64,000 nt of DNA from Trichinella spiralis (GCA_000181795.3 CM012955.1:460917-524916); one strand, 5' to 3'; counted from the stretch's first letter, positions 10,790-25,447 are shown. The notes: a model not told the origin generated them from the letters alone. Numbers and translations: made by a program.

Positions 10790-13700
10790 CAATGCTTCAG
10801 AAATGTATGTATAGCATTGAAGTGTATGACAGCAAAATGCAATCAAAAAAGTATAGCATACAAAACTGAAAATAATCCGTCATCTGTAAAGATGCCAAAA
10901 TTGATACAAATAACACTCAATTAATGCAGTAAATGAATGCAATATATGTGATAATGTCTGTTTATGTTGTTTTTATTTTTGTACGCTCAGAAAATAAGAA
11001 GCAAATGTTATAAAAAATTTAATGAACTGTAATTATTGAACTGTTTTTGATAGCTAAATCATCTCCATCTAATTATTTTACATAAATTATTATTTCTTTA
11101 CCTATACCTGATAACTATTACATTCAAAGAATTTGCATGAAGTATTTCAGTTTTCAGTAATATATGTTTACTTGATGTGATGTGTAAATCGAAATGTTAT
11201 GTTAATTAAATGTAATCAAATTTTTGCTTTTTTTAAAAAATCAGTTAAATTTAACCTATAAACAGTGGTTCGTTAAAATTGAAAAAAAATTTTACCCTGC
11301 ATTTCAACAAAAAATGCAATGATTCCAGAATGTAAATATATGTTAATTTAGCAACGCTTCATGTATTTATTTGTTTATTAATTTCATTAAAAAAATTAAG
11401 TATTATATATCCTCTTTGAGAGTTTAAGTTAGAAAATACGTAAATCTAAAATAAAACAGAATTATGTCATGTGTAAACTGTTAATTTTTTATCTTATAAT
11501 TTAAAAAATCTTGTTTACAGTAAAATAGTATGCTAAAGACAAAATACTTCTGCATATTTTATCTGATAAAAATAAAAAAGTATAATTTCATTTTTTAAAG
11601 TTAGCATTTACTTTTTAATGAGCAAACAACGATAAAAAATGTGAGCTTCATTAATCATTGTTGAGTTCAACATGTGCCGTTTTCAACTTTCCCTGTCACG
11701 GCAACGTTTGCTTTTACAGTATGCAGAAAATTGCAAGCTTATTAATATATCCTCGTGAGAAAATCCTCAACCAGGAAATCTATTGCGGAAATCTAATACG
11801 GCTGCCGATTAAAAACGCGATAGCAATAAGTCAGACATTGTTGAAAAACTGAGGCGAGAAAAGCAGGCTCATTTTTGTTCACCAATTGAGCTGAATGTTA
11901 GCATAAACGGGGAAAAGGCTGTCCACTGACTGCATTTTGCATCAAGATGAAAGTGATTCAGCTAGCAGACTTGCACGTTCCATACGTAATTTCACATCGA
12001 TCAAAGGATTGTATATCCTGCAGCTGTGGATCAAATCATGAATTATCATTGTAACAAAAAATAATTCTCTTGATCAATCAAAATTTGTGCAAAAACAAGA
12101 ACAGTTGCCACTTTGATCGTGTCTTGATAAAGTTTAAAAAATTTATGAAAAATTTTTATATTTTGAATCTTTCAAGAAAAAGATATCAACCACCTTCCTC
12201 AATTTGAAAATGTTATTGCAATTTAGATATAATTGTAGCATTTTCAAATTACAGTATTTTAAAACAATCAAATTACAATACAATATTTAAAACTGTTTCC
12301 AAAATTTTTTATGCTGGTTTTTCACTTCACTTGATATTTACAAGCAGACTAAAGAAAAATATCTGTACAAAAATCTATATTCCTATGAAACATTTTGAAT
12401 CTTGTTTTTGCGTATTCTCAAAATCTAGTTGAAACATTTTTTTAGAAATGGCGGCTTATTTTTCCATTTAAATATTGTCGCGTATTATAAAAGTTGAAAA
12501 TTAAAGTAATAAATAAAGGTTTAATTTTAAATTGTTTTTACATTTCTTTACTCTTAGTTGAATACCATTAACAATTTCTAGAAAAATTATGCAATAAATG
12601 TTGTCAAGAAGAAGAGCATCGACATTTTTTAACTGATAGCAATAGAATAATTTTTAAATTTATATTCAAAATATTAAATAATTATATCTGCGATGGTGTT
12701 TTCAGAAATGCATTGAAATGCTGAACGATTACTTTAAAACAATTAAAACTGTTTACTAATATCCAAAAAAATTTTTTTAATCAAGTACAGTAAATGACTA
12801 ACTGCTTAATCCTGCTTTAGATAGCGGAAAGAATTTTTGAAAAGCATAAGAAGGGAAATTTATGGCTAATCTTCATAAAATCAAAGACCGTGCGCGGATC
12901 AATCGCCTTTAACCTTGTTCTGAAGTTTTGGACAATCATGAATCAACGTTCATAAATTTTTAACGCTTGGAAGTGGAGAAAATCATTTCCAATTAAACTA
13001 CCACGCAGTTATCAGATTACTGTATAGCTTTGTTGACCGTTTCGCTTGGATGAAGTTAAAATTCAAGGACGATGGTTACTGCTTCAGACAAGCATGTCAA
13101 GCTGAGAGTGATATTGAATTGGCCTGTTATCAACGCCCTCCATTTTGTCTTAAATCTGGACAACTATTTCTATCATTCAAGATATGACATTTTGTAAGAA
13201 GAATTCAAAACTTGGCAACGACTTCACAATGTCATTACTGATCAAAATCAGGTTGCATAATAAAGCCTTTGAAAGAGAATTTTGAAAAATTAATAAAATC
13301 ATTTGAATTGTAGTAAGAAAGTTGGCCTTTGAAGAGCACAATTAGGCAATATTCACAAGCTGAATTCGCAGTCAAATCATCTATAGTCTATGCACATCAT
13401 GCGCTTACAACACATGATGAATGCTAAATCGTTTACCGTATACCGCCTCCACAAATTTCTTTTGCATCCATTCCATTGTAAAATTGAAACACAAATTCTC
13501 TATGCATAATAAAAACACGCACACGCGCATTTGCTGTACTCCACATTACTATCTTGTTAATGCTTCAATGCTCATCTCAAATGAAATTACTTGAAATCAC
13601 AATTTAGAAATGCTTGTTTCTTATTTAAACTTTAAAAATTATATTTATACAAAGTCTGATTTTTTCATCACAAAAATAATAGGCTGCTTAAATACTGAAA

Positions 13701-16700
13701 GAATGCTAATAGTGACAAGCGAAACGCGTCACTTTTACTGTACACTTAGAACTATGTGCTGAGAAAAGTGGCCTTAGTAAAGTGCTATTTGTGCTTTTAA
13801 AAATCGTAGAGTGTGAAAACGTTTTAAAATTGCAAACTATTTGATCAGAAACGTTATTAACAAATTTTGCACAAACCAAGTAGAACATAAAACTTAGTAC
13901 ATGCCAGTATTACAAAAGTAAAAACTAATACATAAAGCAGTGGTAACAAGCACTGGCAGTTGTTTCTCAAATTGGCAAAGTAAATTAGCACAGCTTTGCT
14001 TGTCTGTTTCAAAATTTTAAGAGAAAGAACATTGTGCCATATAATAAGGAGCAAACTAATAAATGGGCTATTGTTTTTATGGCTTCTTTTGACAAATTGT
14101 TATTTAGCAAATGCTTCTTAAACCATTAAAAAGCAGTTGCGTCTCAAAATAAAAATGAAATGAATTTTCAATCGTCAATGAATGAATTGGTCAAATCAGT
14201 TATAAAAACGTAAAATCAGGTGCAATTGGCATTCTGATTATGATTTTCATTATGAGCGAACATATGTAAAATATTTAAAACTAATTTCAGGAATGTTGAA
14301 TGTTTTGTTAGCTGCTGTAGCTAGTTTCATATTCTGTTCAGCGTAATTATAAACTGAAATTATTGATAATTTAAAAATTTACAGTTTTCATGCAGCATTA
14401 ATAAGCACGGTTATATAAATCCACTCAGTAAACAACAGCATGCAAATTTAAAAGAAAAGTATTTATGTCTGCAAATATTTAAATAGTCAATTTTAAATAA
14501 ATAAATATTAACTTTGCTCAACTGCCTTTGTTATTGAAATGCTAATTATTTCATATTTGTACGTGTTAGAGTTTGTCTGTTCATATCACAAGTTTTTGTA
14601 AATCACATAAAAAATTGAACCAATAGAAAGCCAAATTACATATAAAGTTGAAAAATATAATAAAACTTTGGCATAAATTTAATATTGCAATATGTTTTGC
14701 CATGTTTTGACCAGTCCTAAAGTTATAGGAATGCAAAAAGATAGTAATAAATAACGTGTAAAATTGCTAATTTATATTTGCTGAGTTGTAACTGGATTGA
14801 AGTCTTTAAGCATTCGTTGCTTCTGTGATTAATTATTAAAAACGTTAATGTAACTTAAATTAGCTTTGTTTTCTGAAAAAATTTATTTCTTAAAAACAAT
14901 TTTTAAATCTGAAATTTTTATTATTAGTAATTTTCACTATTAGTTTTTCAATAAAATTGCAGATGAAAATGCTTAATAATCTATCATTTTAAAATTGAGT
15001 AAGAATTGTAAATTGCATATGTTAAACATGGCGGCAGTTGGATGATTGATGATGTGATTAATAAAATATATACGTAAGAAAATAAAATAAGTAATGCTTT
15101 GAAAGTAGAATAACCAAATGCCGGCTAGTTAAAGTATGATCATTAAAAGCGTTAACAAGGAAAAGCTGTCTGGTGTAAATTTTAGTTGCACTGCCATTGC
15201 AAAAAGGTCATGGCTGGAAGGGTCGAAGTAAACAAGCTGTTGTAGTTCCAAATGCGCAATATTTATTCAGTTAGAAAATCGTGAACAGCACCTGTAGCTA
15301 CTGCTGAACGCAAATTTCTGCTTTGAGCAGCTTACGCATGCTGAATAGACTACTTAGTGCCAAGCGATGCCTGGTCATTGGAAACTTAACCTCAACACCA
15401 AAGCCAGTCGTTTCATCGGTGCCACTCTAGTTTTACATTGTACTGCTGAACGCTGAATGCTACATCCTTGATTTTACCTTTACATTTAGAATTTTTATTT
15501 CTACAATTCTGTTTTCTTTCTTGTCATATTTCATTATTCCGTTTTGCAAAATAAATATTGCATTTATTTGGACTTTTACAACAAAGAATTCAGTAAGTAT
15601 TCATCAGTATTGTTTATTATTAATTTCATTATTTTAATGAAATGAATTTCATGCTTTTATCAAATAAATTAATATTTTCCAATGATTACAAATGTTGAGT
15701 AGTTTAATGCTTCTGAAATAATTATGGCTTTCTTTTACTTAAGCAGAATTTGAAAAACGCTAAAAAAACTTTTTTCTCTATTCAGAAGTGGCATCAATTT
15801 TATAGCACTTTTTCTTTTAATTAAAATATTTTTGGTTTGTGTTTATAGCTTAAATCTTTTCACAACAGATGCATAATCGAACCATTTATAGCAGGTGCTA
15901 TTAGTGCGTTGATAAAATTACGAGGCATTGATTTTATTATAAAGCAATGATTGAAGAAATAGCTTAAGAAGATGCTTTATTTACAAACTTGCCTGAGAAA
16001 AGTCGATAGAACTTTTCATTAAATGATCCATTATACTTAAAACTTGACAAAACGGTTTTATTTATTCCACATTTGCTTTGCTTAAAAAACGAATCAGTAA
16101 TTTAGCTTTTTCACACTGTATACTAAACGTATTTGACCAATAAATACTTTTTTGCATTACACATACATGACTAAGCAAACTATTATATTTTATTTCATTG
16201 AAAGCAATTGCACACAGAAATATTTTTCAAATTTTTAGTAAATTCACAAAAGTTCAATGAATACAATGAATATTTTATATGAAAAACAATTAATATCAAC
16301 ATCAAAAATGAACTATATATATATAAACTGTACAGTTTACAAAACTAAGCGCTTTGGTAAAATTAATAGCACTAGAATGAACAATTTGGGTATCAGGAAA
16401 AATAAATTTTAAAAGAATTTGTTTCCATCAAATGGAACTACAGAAATAGTCGAAATTTAGCCTCAAGGAGCTGGAATGCAGAAGCTTAACTTTGAAAAGG
16501 TCATGACAAACTGCGATTTCTATCAATCAAGCTGTCAAGCAGGGAAATTGCTTCCGCTAAAAGACGGACTCGTATAATAAAATAAAAGAGATTCGAATAA
16601 AAGTTAGGCTTCATCAGTCATCAGTAAAACCATTTCGTGGCTTAGTGAAGAAAAGCTGAAAATTTTCCCCCAAAATCGTAGGGTCAGCGTGTTACGTCAA

Positions 16701-16950
16701 AATGTCCTCGAAAATGTCAAGCCAGGTGACGCTGTTGCAACAATAGAAGGTATCTAAAGCTTTGACCACTTTCACCTTGCTTTCCAACGTGTGCTTTATA
16801 CCAGTACTGAAAATTTAGAACGCGACAAATTTTTAAACGTGACCGGCTTGACTTCTCTGGGCAAGCGTGTTATAAACATGAGGGGGGACAAGAAAGCTAC
16901 TCAATAAACTCATTTGATATTTAATGCTAAAGCTTATCTACAATGCGTTC
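10790..16950. other. Long intergenic region, nothing recognised
   Basis: Roughly 6 kb of AT-rich sequence between the ShKT gene and the upstream region of the COUP-TF-like gene. Scattered short open frames look like chance. Composition becomes less AT-rich from about 15,100 on, which may mark distal regulatory sequence of the receptor. No RNA gene or transposon ORF is seen. Confidence 0.5.
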
Positions 16951-16999
16951 GGTTGCCTGCTTTGCCACGATTATTTCTATTTTTTCTTTTTTATATCAC

Positions 17000-17981
17000 A
17001 GTGGGGGGATGTGCAAAATGAGCTTCACTGACTGCTCTGTTTCTGGGTGTTGCGGGTAATAAAAGGCAGTTGCAGTCTTTTGTATCTGACACCTGCTTGC
17101 TATGCAAGCTTGCAGCAAGCTGGCCTTGAATTTGAACCATGATTATTAGCGTCCTCGACATGAAGCTTGCAAACACCAGGCTGGGTTAATTGACATGAAA
17201 TTAACGTGTCGAAAATCGGTCGACAATGGAGGGTCGCGGTTGTGACCCAACAAGAACAGGCGGCGACCGTAACCGCTTGAGGTCAAGCACCCTTGGACTA
17301 GCTGGCTTGACTGCAGCGTTGGCTATTGTATGCTGTTGCGCCCAACACCCTTTGAACGGACAATGCCCTTTGAGGTAAGGCGCCTGCCACTGCAACAAGC
17401 TTTGTTTTATTTGTTTACCTACACTTCCGTCGTTGACAGCATCATAACACAACTTTTAACCTCTTCACTATAACGTAACTCAAAAATCTGGCTCAGTTGT
17501 TCATTTCCCTAAGGATATAAATTCAAACCACCTGCTCCTTTTTCCTTCAAAATATAACAGATTTCTTTTTAACAATATGATATTTTAAATTTTGTTTTGC
17601 AACTTTAGTTGCTTTCTCTTTTATAATTTCAAATAACATTTCTAGTTTATTTTGGAATATTTTGCACAGCTGGTCAGCGAGCGTCAAAGTTTAGCAGGTG
17701 CCAACTCTGGCCGTCCTGACCTTCTAGCCTGGGTTGTTAGAACGTTTTTGTCAAAATGGGTGTCGCGCTGATTGGCGGCCACGCGTTTTGCACATGCAAG
17801 CATTTTTCAGTAATAGCGTACGACTACGCATGTTCACTTTTTCAGGCAAGACGGATATTGGCGAATTGGTGACGGCGTAATCGATTGGACATCCGCTGCA
17901 GGCGGATTACGTCCGATTGGCGCTGATTTGACAAGGCCATCTGACATTGAACGCTGATTGGACAGCTGATGAGGCAGAGGT
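17000..17981 (+). promoter_or_regulatory. GC-richer 5' region of the COUP-TF-like gene with ATTGG cluster
   Basis: This stretch is clearly richer in G+C than its surroundings. Six ATTGG pentamers (inverted CCAAT boxes) begin at 17771, 17857, 17865, 17884, 17916 and 17957. An inverted repeat ATCCGC/GCGGAT lies at 17891-17907. GAG|GTAAGG at 17374 is a perfect donor, and tttttcag at 17845 a good acceptor, so part of this region may be a 5' UTR exon joined to the first coding exon. An AGGTCA half-site lies at 17280. CCAAT boxes are bound by NF-Y in animals; that they work here is inference. Confidence 0.45.
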
Positions 17982-20900
17982 ATGGTAAGCTGGTTGCAAG
18001 CAAACAGCAACAGCTCTGCGCGTCCGCGGCCAGTGTTTAGTTCAGACCAAGCACAATTTCTTGATCCAACTTCTCCGTCCATGCTTCTCTGGTCAACAAT
18101 GGACAACGCGCATTCAATAACAAAAAGTCACCATCAGGCTGATTCTGAAGATCCCGTGTCTACGTCATCTTCCTGGACATCCTTAGATTTACCATCCTTG
18201 TCTGTTAAAGAGGTGGCAACAAGTAGCACAGATGCCACACCACGACAAACTTGCGTACGAAAAGCAGCCATTAATTTGAGAGTTAGTTCAGCTAGTAGCA
18301 ACAGCAGCACTGCAAGCAGTGAAGGCAACGTCGATGGTAACCGTTCTGGAGGAACTAAAATCCTACTAAATCCACCCAAAGCTGATCCGTTGGAGAGAAT
18401 GTCATCATTGGGTAGCCAATCTCCTGCTACTCCGACTTCATCAGTTGCAAGTACAGGAGATGTTTTGTCAGCAGCATTAGCTGACTGCACTGAGCTCAAG
18501 CTTTCTCCAACAACTAGCGCAGAAAAGCAATCTTCTCAATTTATTGAATGTGTCGTTTGTCATGATAAAAGCAGTGGAAAGCATTATGGTCAGTTTACTT
18601 GTGAAGGTTGTAAATCATTTTTCAAGCGAAGTGTACGTCGGAATCTTACTTATACTTGCCGGGGTAACAAGAACTGTTCTATTGATGTTCATCATCGCAA
18701 TCAATGCCAATACTGCCGACTAAAAAAATGTGTAAAAATGGGAATGCGCAAAGAAGGTAAGCGTTTTTTTATTTGTTTTGTGATGTGAATCATTGAGTAA
18801 GTAGTTAGTTTGCCACACCTTTGACAAACTTAGGTGTGGTGCATCTTTGAGTGAAATAAGAAGCGCATTAGAATTCGTAATTCGATCCACCCATAGCCAT
18901 TAATATCAGTCTCTCGAGACAACAACGCAATCAACATGATAAACGGCTACTTTACAGTAAGAACATTTAGGAAAAATGTGAGCCTTACAAGTTTGCACTT
19001 TTATATTTTTGAAAGTGCATTCTATTTCTGCGCCACGGTGCCCTGAGCTGTTCAAAATTTCAGAAAGTTTTTGAATAAGAATATATATGAATTTAAAGCG
19101 CAGTTTATTGCCACTCAGTAATGCACTATTAAAATGAGTTTTTAGAGGTTACAGAAATGTAAAAAGGAAATGTTTATAATGAGAAAAGATTTAAAGCAAT
19201 GTTTATGCCATGACTTTTTGTAATTTTTGAATTTCGATGTTTTAATATTTTTGAAAAGACTTTTAAAAATTAAACATAAACATCATTAGACATTTGAATC
19301 CAAAAAGCTATGAAGTAAGTCCAAAAAAGTTCTATTCAAAATGCATTTTATAGCGAAGCTCACTCAGATTTTATAGCTTTATCATAAAACTGCAACGACC
19401 CAGAAGAATTTAATTTTATGGATGAATTTTATTTTCAATGTTCAACTTAAAATTTTTTTAGTTGGAAATCATAATGCCCATTCATCGGTTTCAACATTCG
19501 AAGTTCAGTGTAGCATTTTCAGTTATCATTGGGTTTATAATTATGAGAGTATTTTTTTTTCTTAATGATTCTTGATAAAAATTTATATTGATTTTTTATA
19601 GTTTGATGTAAAATTTTTTGTTTTATTGACGAATGATAGAATTCTTGAAAGTAGGCGTTTTGAGAATTTAATATAGCTGTGTATTCCTGGAATGCTTCAA
19701 GAATAATTGTTGTTTAAAAAAAATAAATTTAATGTTTATTCAAGCATGAAAATTTAAGGCTGTCATCTGCATTTGCATCTGCGGAAAGTGAGAATCATCA
19801 GCGAAAGTATCTATCAATTTTTCTTTTCCTACGAATAAGCAGATGTTAGTAGTTTGACAAGGCCGCTGAAACGATCCGGTTTTTAATATGTAGTCTTTAA
19901 ATGACTGTCTGAAAGCGCTGTTTATGGCTAAAATGTGAATAATTATTTTAAATTTTACTGTGTTTTATCAAAAAATATCCGTTTTTAAGTTCCACTTAAA
20001 AATTTTAATCACATTTCTGATTATATCAGTGATAGTATTTTATGAGTTGACGTGAGTTAGCAGCAGCTGCGCTTTTCAGTGAACAGTTAAAAGAAATCTA
20101 ACATTTTTGTTTTCTAAAATGCAATTAAGCAATTTGTCAAGTTTGTTTCTGGAAAAGATAGGTTTGAAACGTATTTACTCTACTCGTGACTGTGATGACT
20201 ATTTTTTAAACAATGCACTTCTGTTCAGCTGTTCAGCGCGGACGCATTGCTACTAACCTCAATCCGTATGTCAATGCTGTAGCGTTTGTCAGTGGTGATT
20301 CTATCGCCGGCAACCATGCCTATTTATCAAATTTTGTCACGCTTTTACTTCGTGCAGAGCCGTACCCTATTTCAAGATTCGGAGCTGGTATAAAATATCT
20401 TTTGTAATTTCACTATTTGAACTCAGCGAATTGAAATGCAATATTATTTAGGTGTACTCCAATCGGCTGGAAATATTGTAGGAATTGACAATTTATGTGA
20501 ATTGGCTGCTAGACTTTTGTTCTCAGCTGTGGAATGGGCTAGAAACATTCCATTTTTTCCAGAACTATTGGTCACTGATCAGGTATGTTTTTCTTTTTTT
20601 ATTTAAAAATATCAAACATTTCACTGATTGCGTTTTAAGGTGGCTTTGTTGCGTATGGCATGGTCTGAGCTTTTTGTACTAAATGCTGCCCAAGCAGGAA
20701 TGCCATTGCATGTGGCACCTTTGCTTGCAGCAGCTGGCTTACAAACATCTCTGATGGCAGCTGAAAGAGTAGTCCTATTCATGGATCACATTAGAATTTT
20801 TCAAGATCAAATTGAAAAATTAAAAATGTTACAAGTCGATTCAGCTGAATATAGTTGTATCAAAGCAATTGTTTTATTTACAACAGGTAAGTTTATTGAA

Positions 20901-23900
20901 GTTATTTTTAAAAATTGCATCACTATTTTAAAATTTACAATCACATTTATGTTTAGTATTTTGTTGACATTTACTATACAAAGGCACTAATGAGAGAACA
21001 GTGGAATGCAGATTTCTCAAACGTTAAATAATGTAATGCAAAAGGCTCTATACACACGTTTTTTAATAAATAGTCAAAAATGAAGTTACAATTTCACCGT
21101 GAAAAAATTCAATGACATATAAAATCACTCAAAAATGGAAAATATGTATTTCTTTTAGAATATGATATATATCACGATGTATTTACAAATATTTTATCAG
21201 GATAAGATCACATTATGCATTTAAATATCTTCATTACAAACTTGCCACTAATATTTCATAGTGATAATAATAAAGCTAATAGTGAGAGTATTTTAATTAC
21301 AAAAAAAGTTTTTTGTTCCGATTTAGCTAATATCCATACTTCTTATTAAATTTTGAGAACATAGTGGAATAGAATGTGAAATGTGAAACTTGTCAGAAAA
21401 TGAATTATAAGTTCACATTTTGCAAAAGTAATTTCAGCTTAAGATGAGTATACTGCATATAAATTACATTTGTAAACATTGCGTATTAACAATATTATAT
21501 AAACTCTAAGTCTATTTGACTATAAAGTGTTTTTACGCCTAATTATTATCTTTTTTAATAATGCTAAAGTAATCTCAAAGAAAAAAATTATCATTTACCT
21601 AAGCGGAATTTTTATCTTTTTACGTGCAACTTTATTGAAATAATAACAAACAGTAAATTACAATACAATACAGATAGCTGTTTTGCTTTTATTGTTAGTT
21701 TCATTTACGCTAGGAAGTTAAGTCCACAACTTGATCATGCTTTAAAATACTTCGTGTGGTCTGAGCATTGAAAATAGTCTAGTTATTTGTTGAAGAGCTG
21801 AAACAAACAAAGTACAAAAAACGGGAACTGCATAAATTGACCTTAAAATGTTAACTATCTTTCCAACAGCTGGTCAGCTAATTCAATGAGAAGGAAAATG
21901 GATGTAAATCTAGAAATCTATAATAAATGCCATCATGTTTTATGGTTTTCAAAAGAAAGAAAATCAACTGAATTATGTTGTTCAGGATTACTATTCGACT
22001 TATGTATGGATTTTCATGTTTAAAATGCTTTGATTTCATTTATGCTCTTATGTGAAAATGCTTTTTAAGATTGTAAAACATTTTTTTGTACGTTTTTTAG
22101 TAGTCTGCTTCTGCAGGACAATTTCAGGTTAATTAATGCTATTGATATGCAATAGTGATGCTTTTTACTATACAGTCAGAAGAATGTAACAAATTTAGTG
22201 ATAGAATGTGGATTTTGTTTTAGAAAATACTTTTACAGTATGCAAAATATGATCGATTGTAGTATGTCTGCTTGCACTTTACCGTAGGAAATAGTCAAGC
22301 GACTTGGGATGGTCGATTCTGTGCACACCCTGCGTCTGCGTCGTTTAATTTTACTTTTATTTATACGGTTCACAATTTCGTTATGCCGTAAAAGAATTTT
22401 GAGCAATCGATTGTTAGGGGAAAGTTCGCGCGCCAGAAAAGAATAGACGGTTGCTTATCAACCCGCAAAGCTGTCCCGCCTGGGTAACTGGTCTTTTTAT
22501 AAATTGAGCAAGACGAGAAAGGCGTATTGGCCTACTCCAGCATTATCCTTACTAATTGATGGCCTAATCAGTCTGGCAACATGTTTCTAAGCTGTCCGGA
22601 GGATAGCCAACACGTCATTGTAGAGCATGCGCTTCATTGAACACCTAATGGTTGAAGCTGGTGTTTGAAAAGAATAAAATGGAATCGGCCCAGTCGAGAT
22701 GAAAAGGTTCATCACATCAGGCGACAGTCGAACGCAATCCAATTATTGACTTTCATTGATTTAGCCTGCGGTTGCCTGTCTATATCCTAGTTTCATTGGC
22801 CAAATAATATTTAACTACGGCATGTCTAATGCTGATTCGTCACATCAACGACACGTTCATGTTTTATCAAAACTGATCAACACCGACGGATGTTAGTCAC
22901 TTTTTTCCTTAGCCTTTTATTTCAACAAAGAAGTGCTTGTCACTGACGACCAATTTGTTGCTTTTGCAGTGAACCTGAAAAATCATTTTACTATTTGTTT
23001 GACAGCTGTTTGAGCTAATAGTGAGCGTATTAGTCTAAATGGTAACTGTGTCGAGCAGAATGAACAGAAGCGGAAACAGCTTAGCTTGTTGCGCTGTCCA
23101 ATGTTTACTGACAACAGTTTTACAAAGTGAAAAACATCTCATTCATTATTTTCTGTGGGCGAGTCATTTTGACAACTGACCTTCGCAAAAAGTGATTTAA
23201 AACAGTAATTTGCATTTAGCTATATCAAATATCACAGTGAAAAATTAAGATGTTTTTAATTGAATGGTTTTTCTAATGTAAAGGTCTTTAATTGCATTTA
23301 ACTGTTCAACAAATAGGACTTTTGAAATTCTACAACAGTTATATTTTTCACTTCACTATTTTTATTAATATCTAGTTATCAAAAATATAATAAATAATGA
23401 GTCGATTTTGCCATAAAAAAGTCTGAGGGATTTAAAACAAAATTGTTTCTATTTTCAGCACTGTCGGAAATGTTTTCTAAAATGATTTTGAAAGTACTTA
23501 TGAATAGTATTATTATTTGTGCATTGACATCATGAACAACTGTCGTGTGAATAGCATCGTTTGTTGTCATAAAATAAAATGCTTTTTCCCATAGCAAACA
23601 ATTGCAGTTAATCAAATTTTGAGGTGAGCAGGCGCAACAGTCAGATGTTGACGGTTTTTTTCTACCGCCTGTTCATTATAGACTTATCAAACCACGCTTT
23701 ATTTGCTTTAAATCTAAAGATTGATTCAGGAAAATGTGCCTAACTTTTTTGAATTTTCCATAAAACATGTGTTTATTTGCTGTTGTCTGAGGTTCAAACA
23801 ATTGCTGGTGGCATTTTTAAACAGCTCATTGAGAAACTGTTAATAAGTTTGAACGTAATTTTTAATCACATTATTTGAAGTGCAATTCCAGGAAGCAACT

Positions 23901-25447
23901 TATGAAGATCTGATTTTTGCATTTAAGTATAAGTTAAATTTGAAATTATAATATAGCGTCTTCTAAGAATTTCAAAATCTTTTCTTTAAAAAATTTAATT
24001 AACTATGTACAGAATTAATAAAAGCAAATTGGAAAATTTGCTCTGTTTATAGTAAATACTAAACAAAACAAATCAAGTACAATAATTTACCAGATGCATT
24101 GTATGAAAAATATTTTAAATTTATACGACATAATTAGTAGCTAATAGCCAACTGTTCTTTTAAGCAGTTTTGTAAGCAAATACTCTTAGCATGGTAATCT
24201 TTCATAATGGATTTAAGCAGAAATGATTAATATGTTTTTAACGTTTTGCCACAGATAAGAATAATGCCCTTGAATATTAAGAAAGCTCTTTTTAACTTTT
24301 CTCAATGAGAAACATAACCCTTTTTAAAGGTCGAATGACAGGGCCTAAAGTCGAGATTACAGTATGCTGATCGATGCTTAGAAGCGATAATTGCAGCCAA
24401 AGCGATTCACATTCTGTCATTTTAATCACAGGTTTCGCGTAATCGGTTGTCACAGCACGGTTCCCCTTCGACTTGGGCTTGAAACTGACGCGCAAATCAG
24501 TCGGCTCTTAGCTCATATGAAAAGAATGTATCATTTTTCTTTAGATAAATTGGTCAGCTTTGTTTAGTTCGATTTTTATCATGACTCCTATTATAGAGGT
24601 TTGTGGTCCCTTTACGTTTAATCAACACGATTGACAACTCTGATCGAGTCATCATTATAGCCCTAAATTTTAAACATCGATTTTCTCCAGCAGTCAGCAA
24701 ACAATTGTAAAAACCTCTATCTGGCCTGTTTTTAAATATTTTTCAAAACACTCTTTATTGCCTATTTTAATAGTTTCTTGCTTGATTTATCACTCATCGC
24801 AAAAGTATGTTGAATGACAAAACCTTAATTTTGGCACTAAATTGAATAGAACAAAGAAAACCGATTTCAGAAAAAATAATTTATTTCAAAACATTTCTGT
24901 GCAGTTAGAAATTTAAGACTGTAATGCGATAGAAAAACGGAAAGCAAGTTTTGTATTTTTGTTCTGATATCTTAGATGAATGTCTTACTAAACGTTCAGA
25001 TGTTGAGCAGATTTGAGTCATGTTTATAATGAAGCATTTGTTTCAATGTTCAAAAAGATGTTCTTTCTTAAGTTCATAATGATAAGAATTTAAGCAAAAC
25101 TACATATAAGTATAAAAAGTAATAAATTATTTATAATTTTGAAATTAAAATGATGTTTATTTGGTGATTTAGACGCATGCGGATTGTCTGAAGTTGGACG
25201 AATTAATTTGCTGCAAGAGAAAGCGCAATGTGCTTTGGAAGAATACTGTAAAGCGCAGTATCCTACGCAGCTGAATCGGTTTGGAAAATTGCTGCTTCGG
25301 CTGCCGAGTCTCCGTAGCATCAGTTCTTCAGTTATTGAACAACTCTTTTTTGTTCGACTTGTTGGAAAAACACCAATTGAGACTTTAATTCGAGATATGC
25401 TGCTCAGCGGAAACAATCTCATTTGGCCATACATGCAACTAGGATGA
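17982..25447 (+). CDS. COUP-TF-like nuclear receptor (NR2F; seven-up / UNC-55 type)
   Basis: Five exons, 17982-18756, 20229-20387, 20452-20582, 20640-20886 and 25173-25447, all in phase, 528 aa. Residues 1-187 are a Ser/Thr-rich, low-complexity A/B region. The DNA-binding domain (about 189-258) has two C4 zinc fingers with P-box CEGCKSFF and the COUP-type run [14 protein letters not shown]. The ligand-binding domain follows COUP-TF closely ([62 protein letters not shown]) and ends with an intact AF-2 helix ([11 protein letters not shown]). COUP-TFs bind AGGTCA repeats as dimers and usually repress; UNC-55 and seven-up specify neurons. In-frame stop codons lie just above the chosen ATG; an upstream non-coding exon is possible. 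Intron 4 is about 4.3 kb. Orthology to a single worm gene cannot be decided here. Confidence 0.95.
20887..25172 (+). other. Large intron 4 of the COUP-TF-like gene
   Basis: A 4.3-kb intron splits the ligand-binding domain between the helices ending LFTT and the segment starting DACGLSE. Most of it is AT-rich without coding signal. A block at about 22,260-22,900 is distinctly richer in G+C and more complex, with no open frame I can support. Confidence 0.6.

Noticed and set aside
17834-18499. Minus-strand open frames opposite the COUP-TF first exon
   Set aside because: They are shadows of the conserved plus-strand receptor exon.
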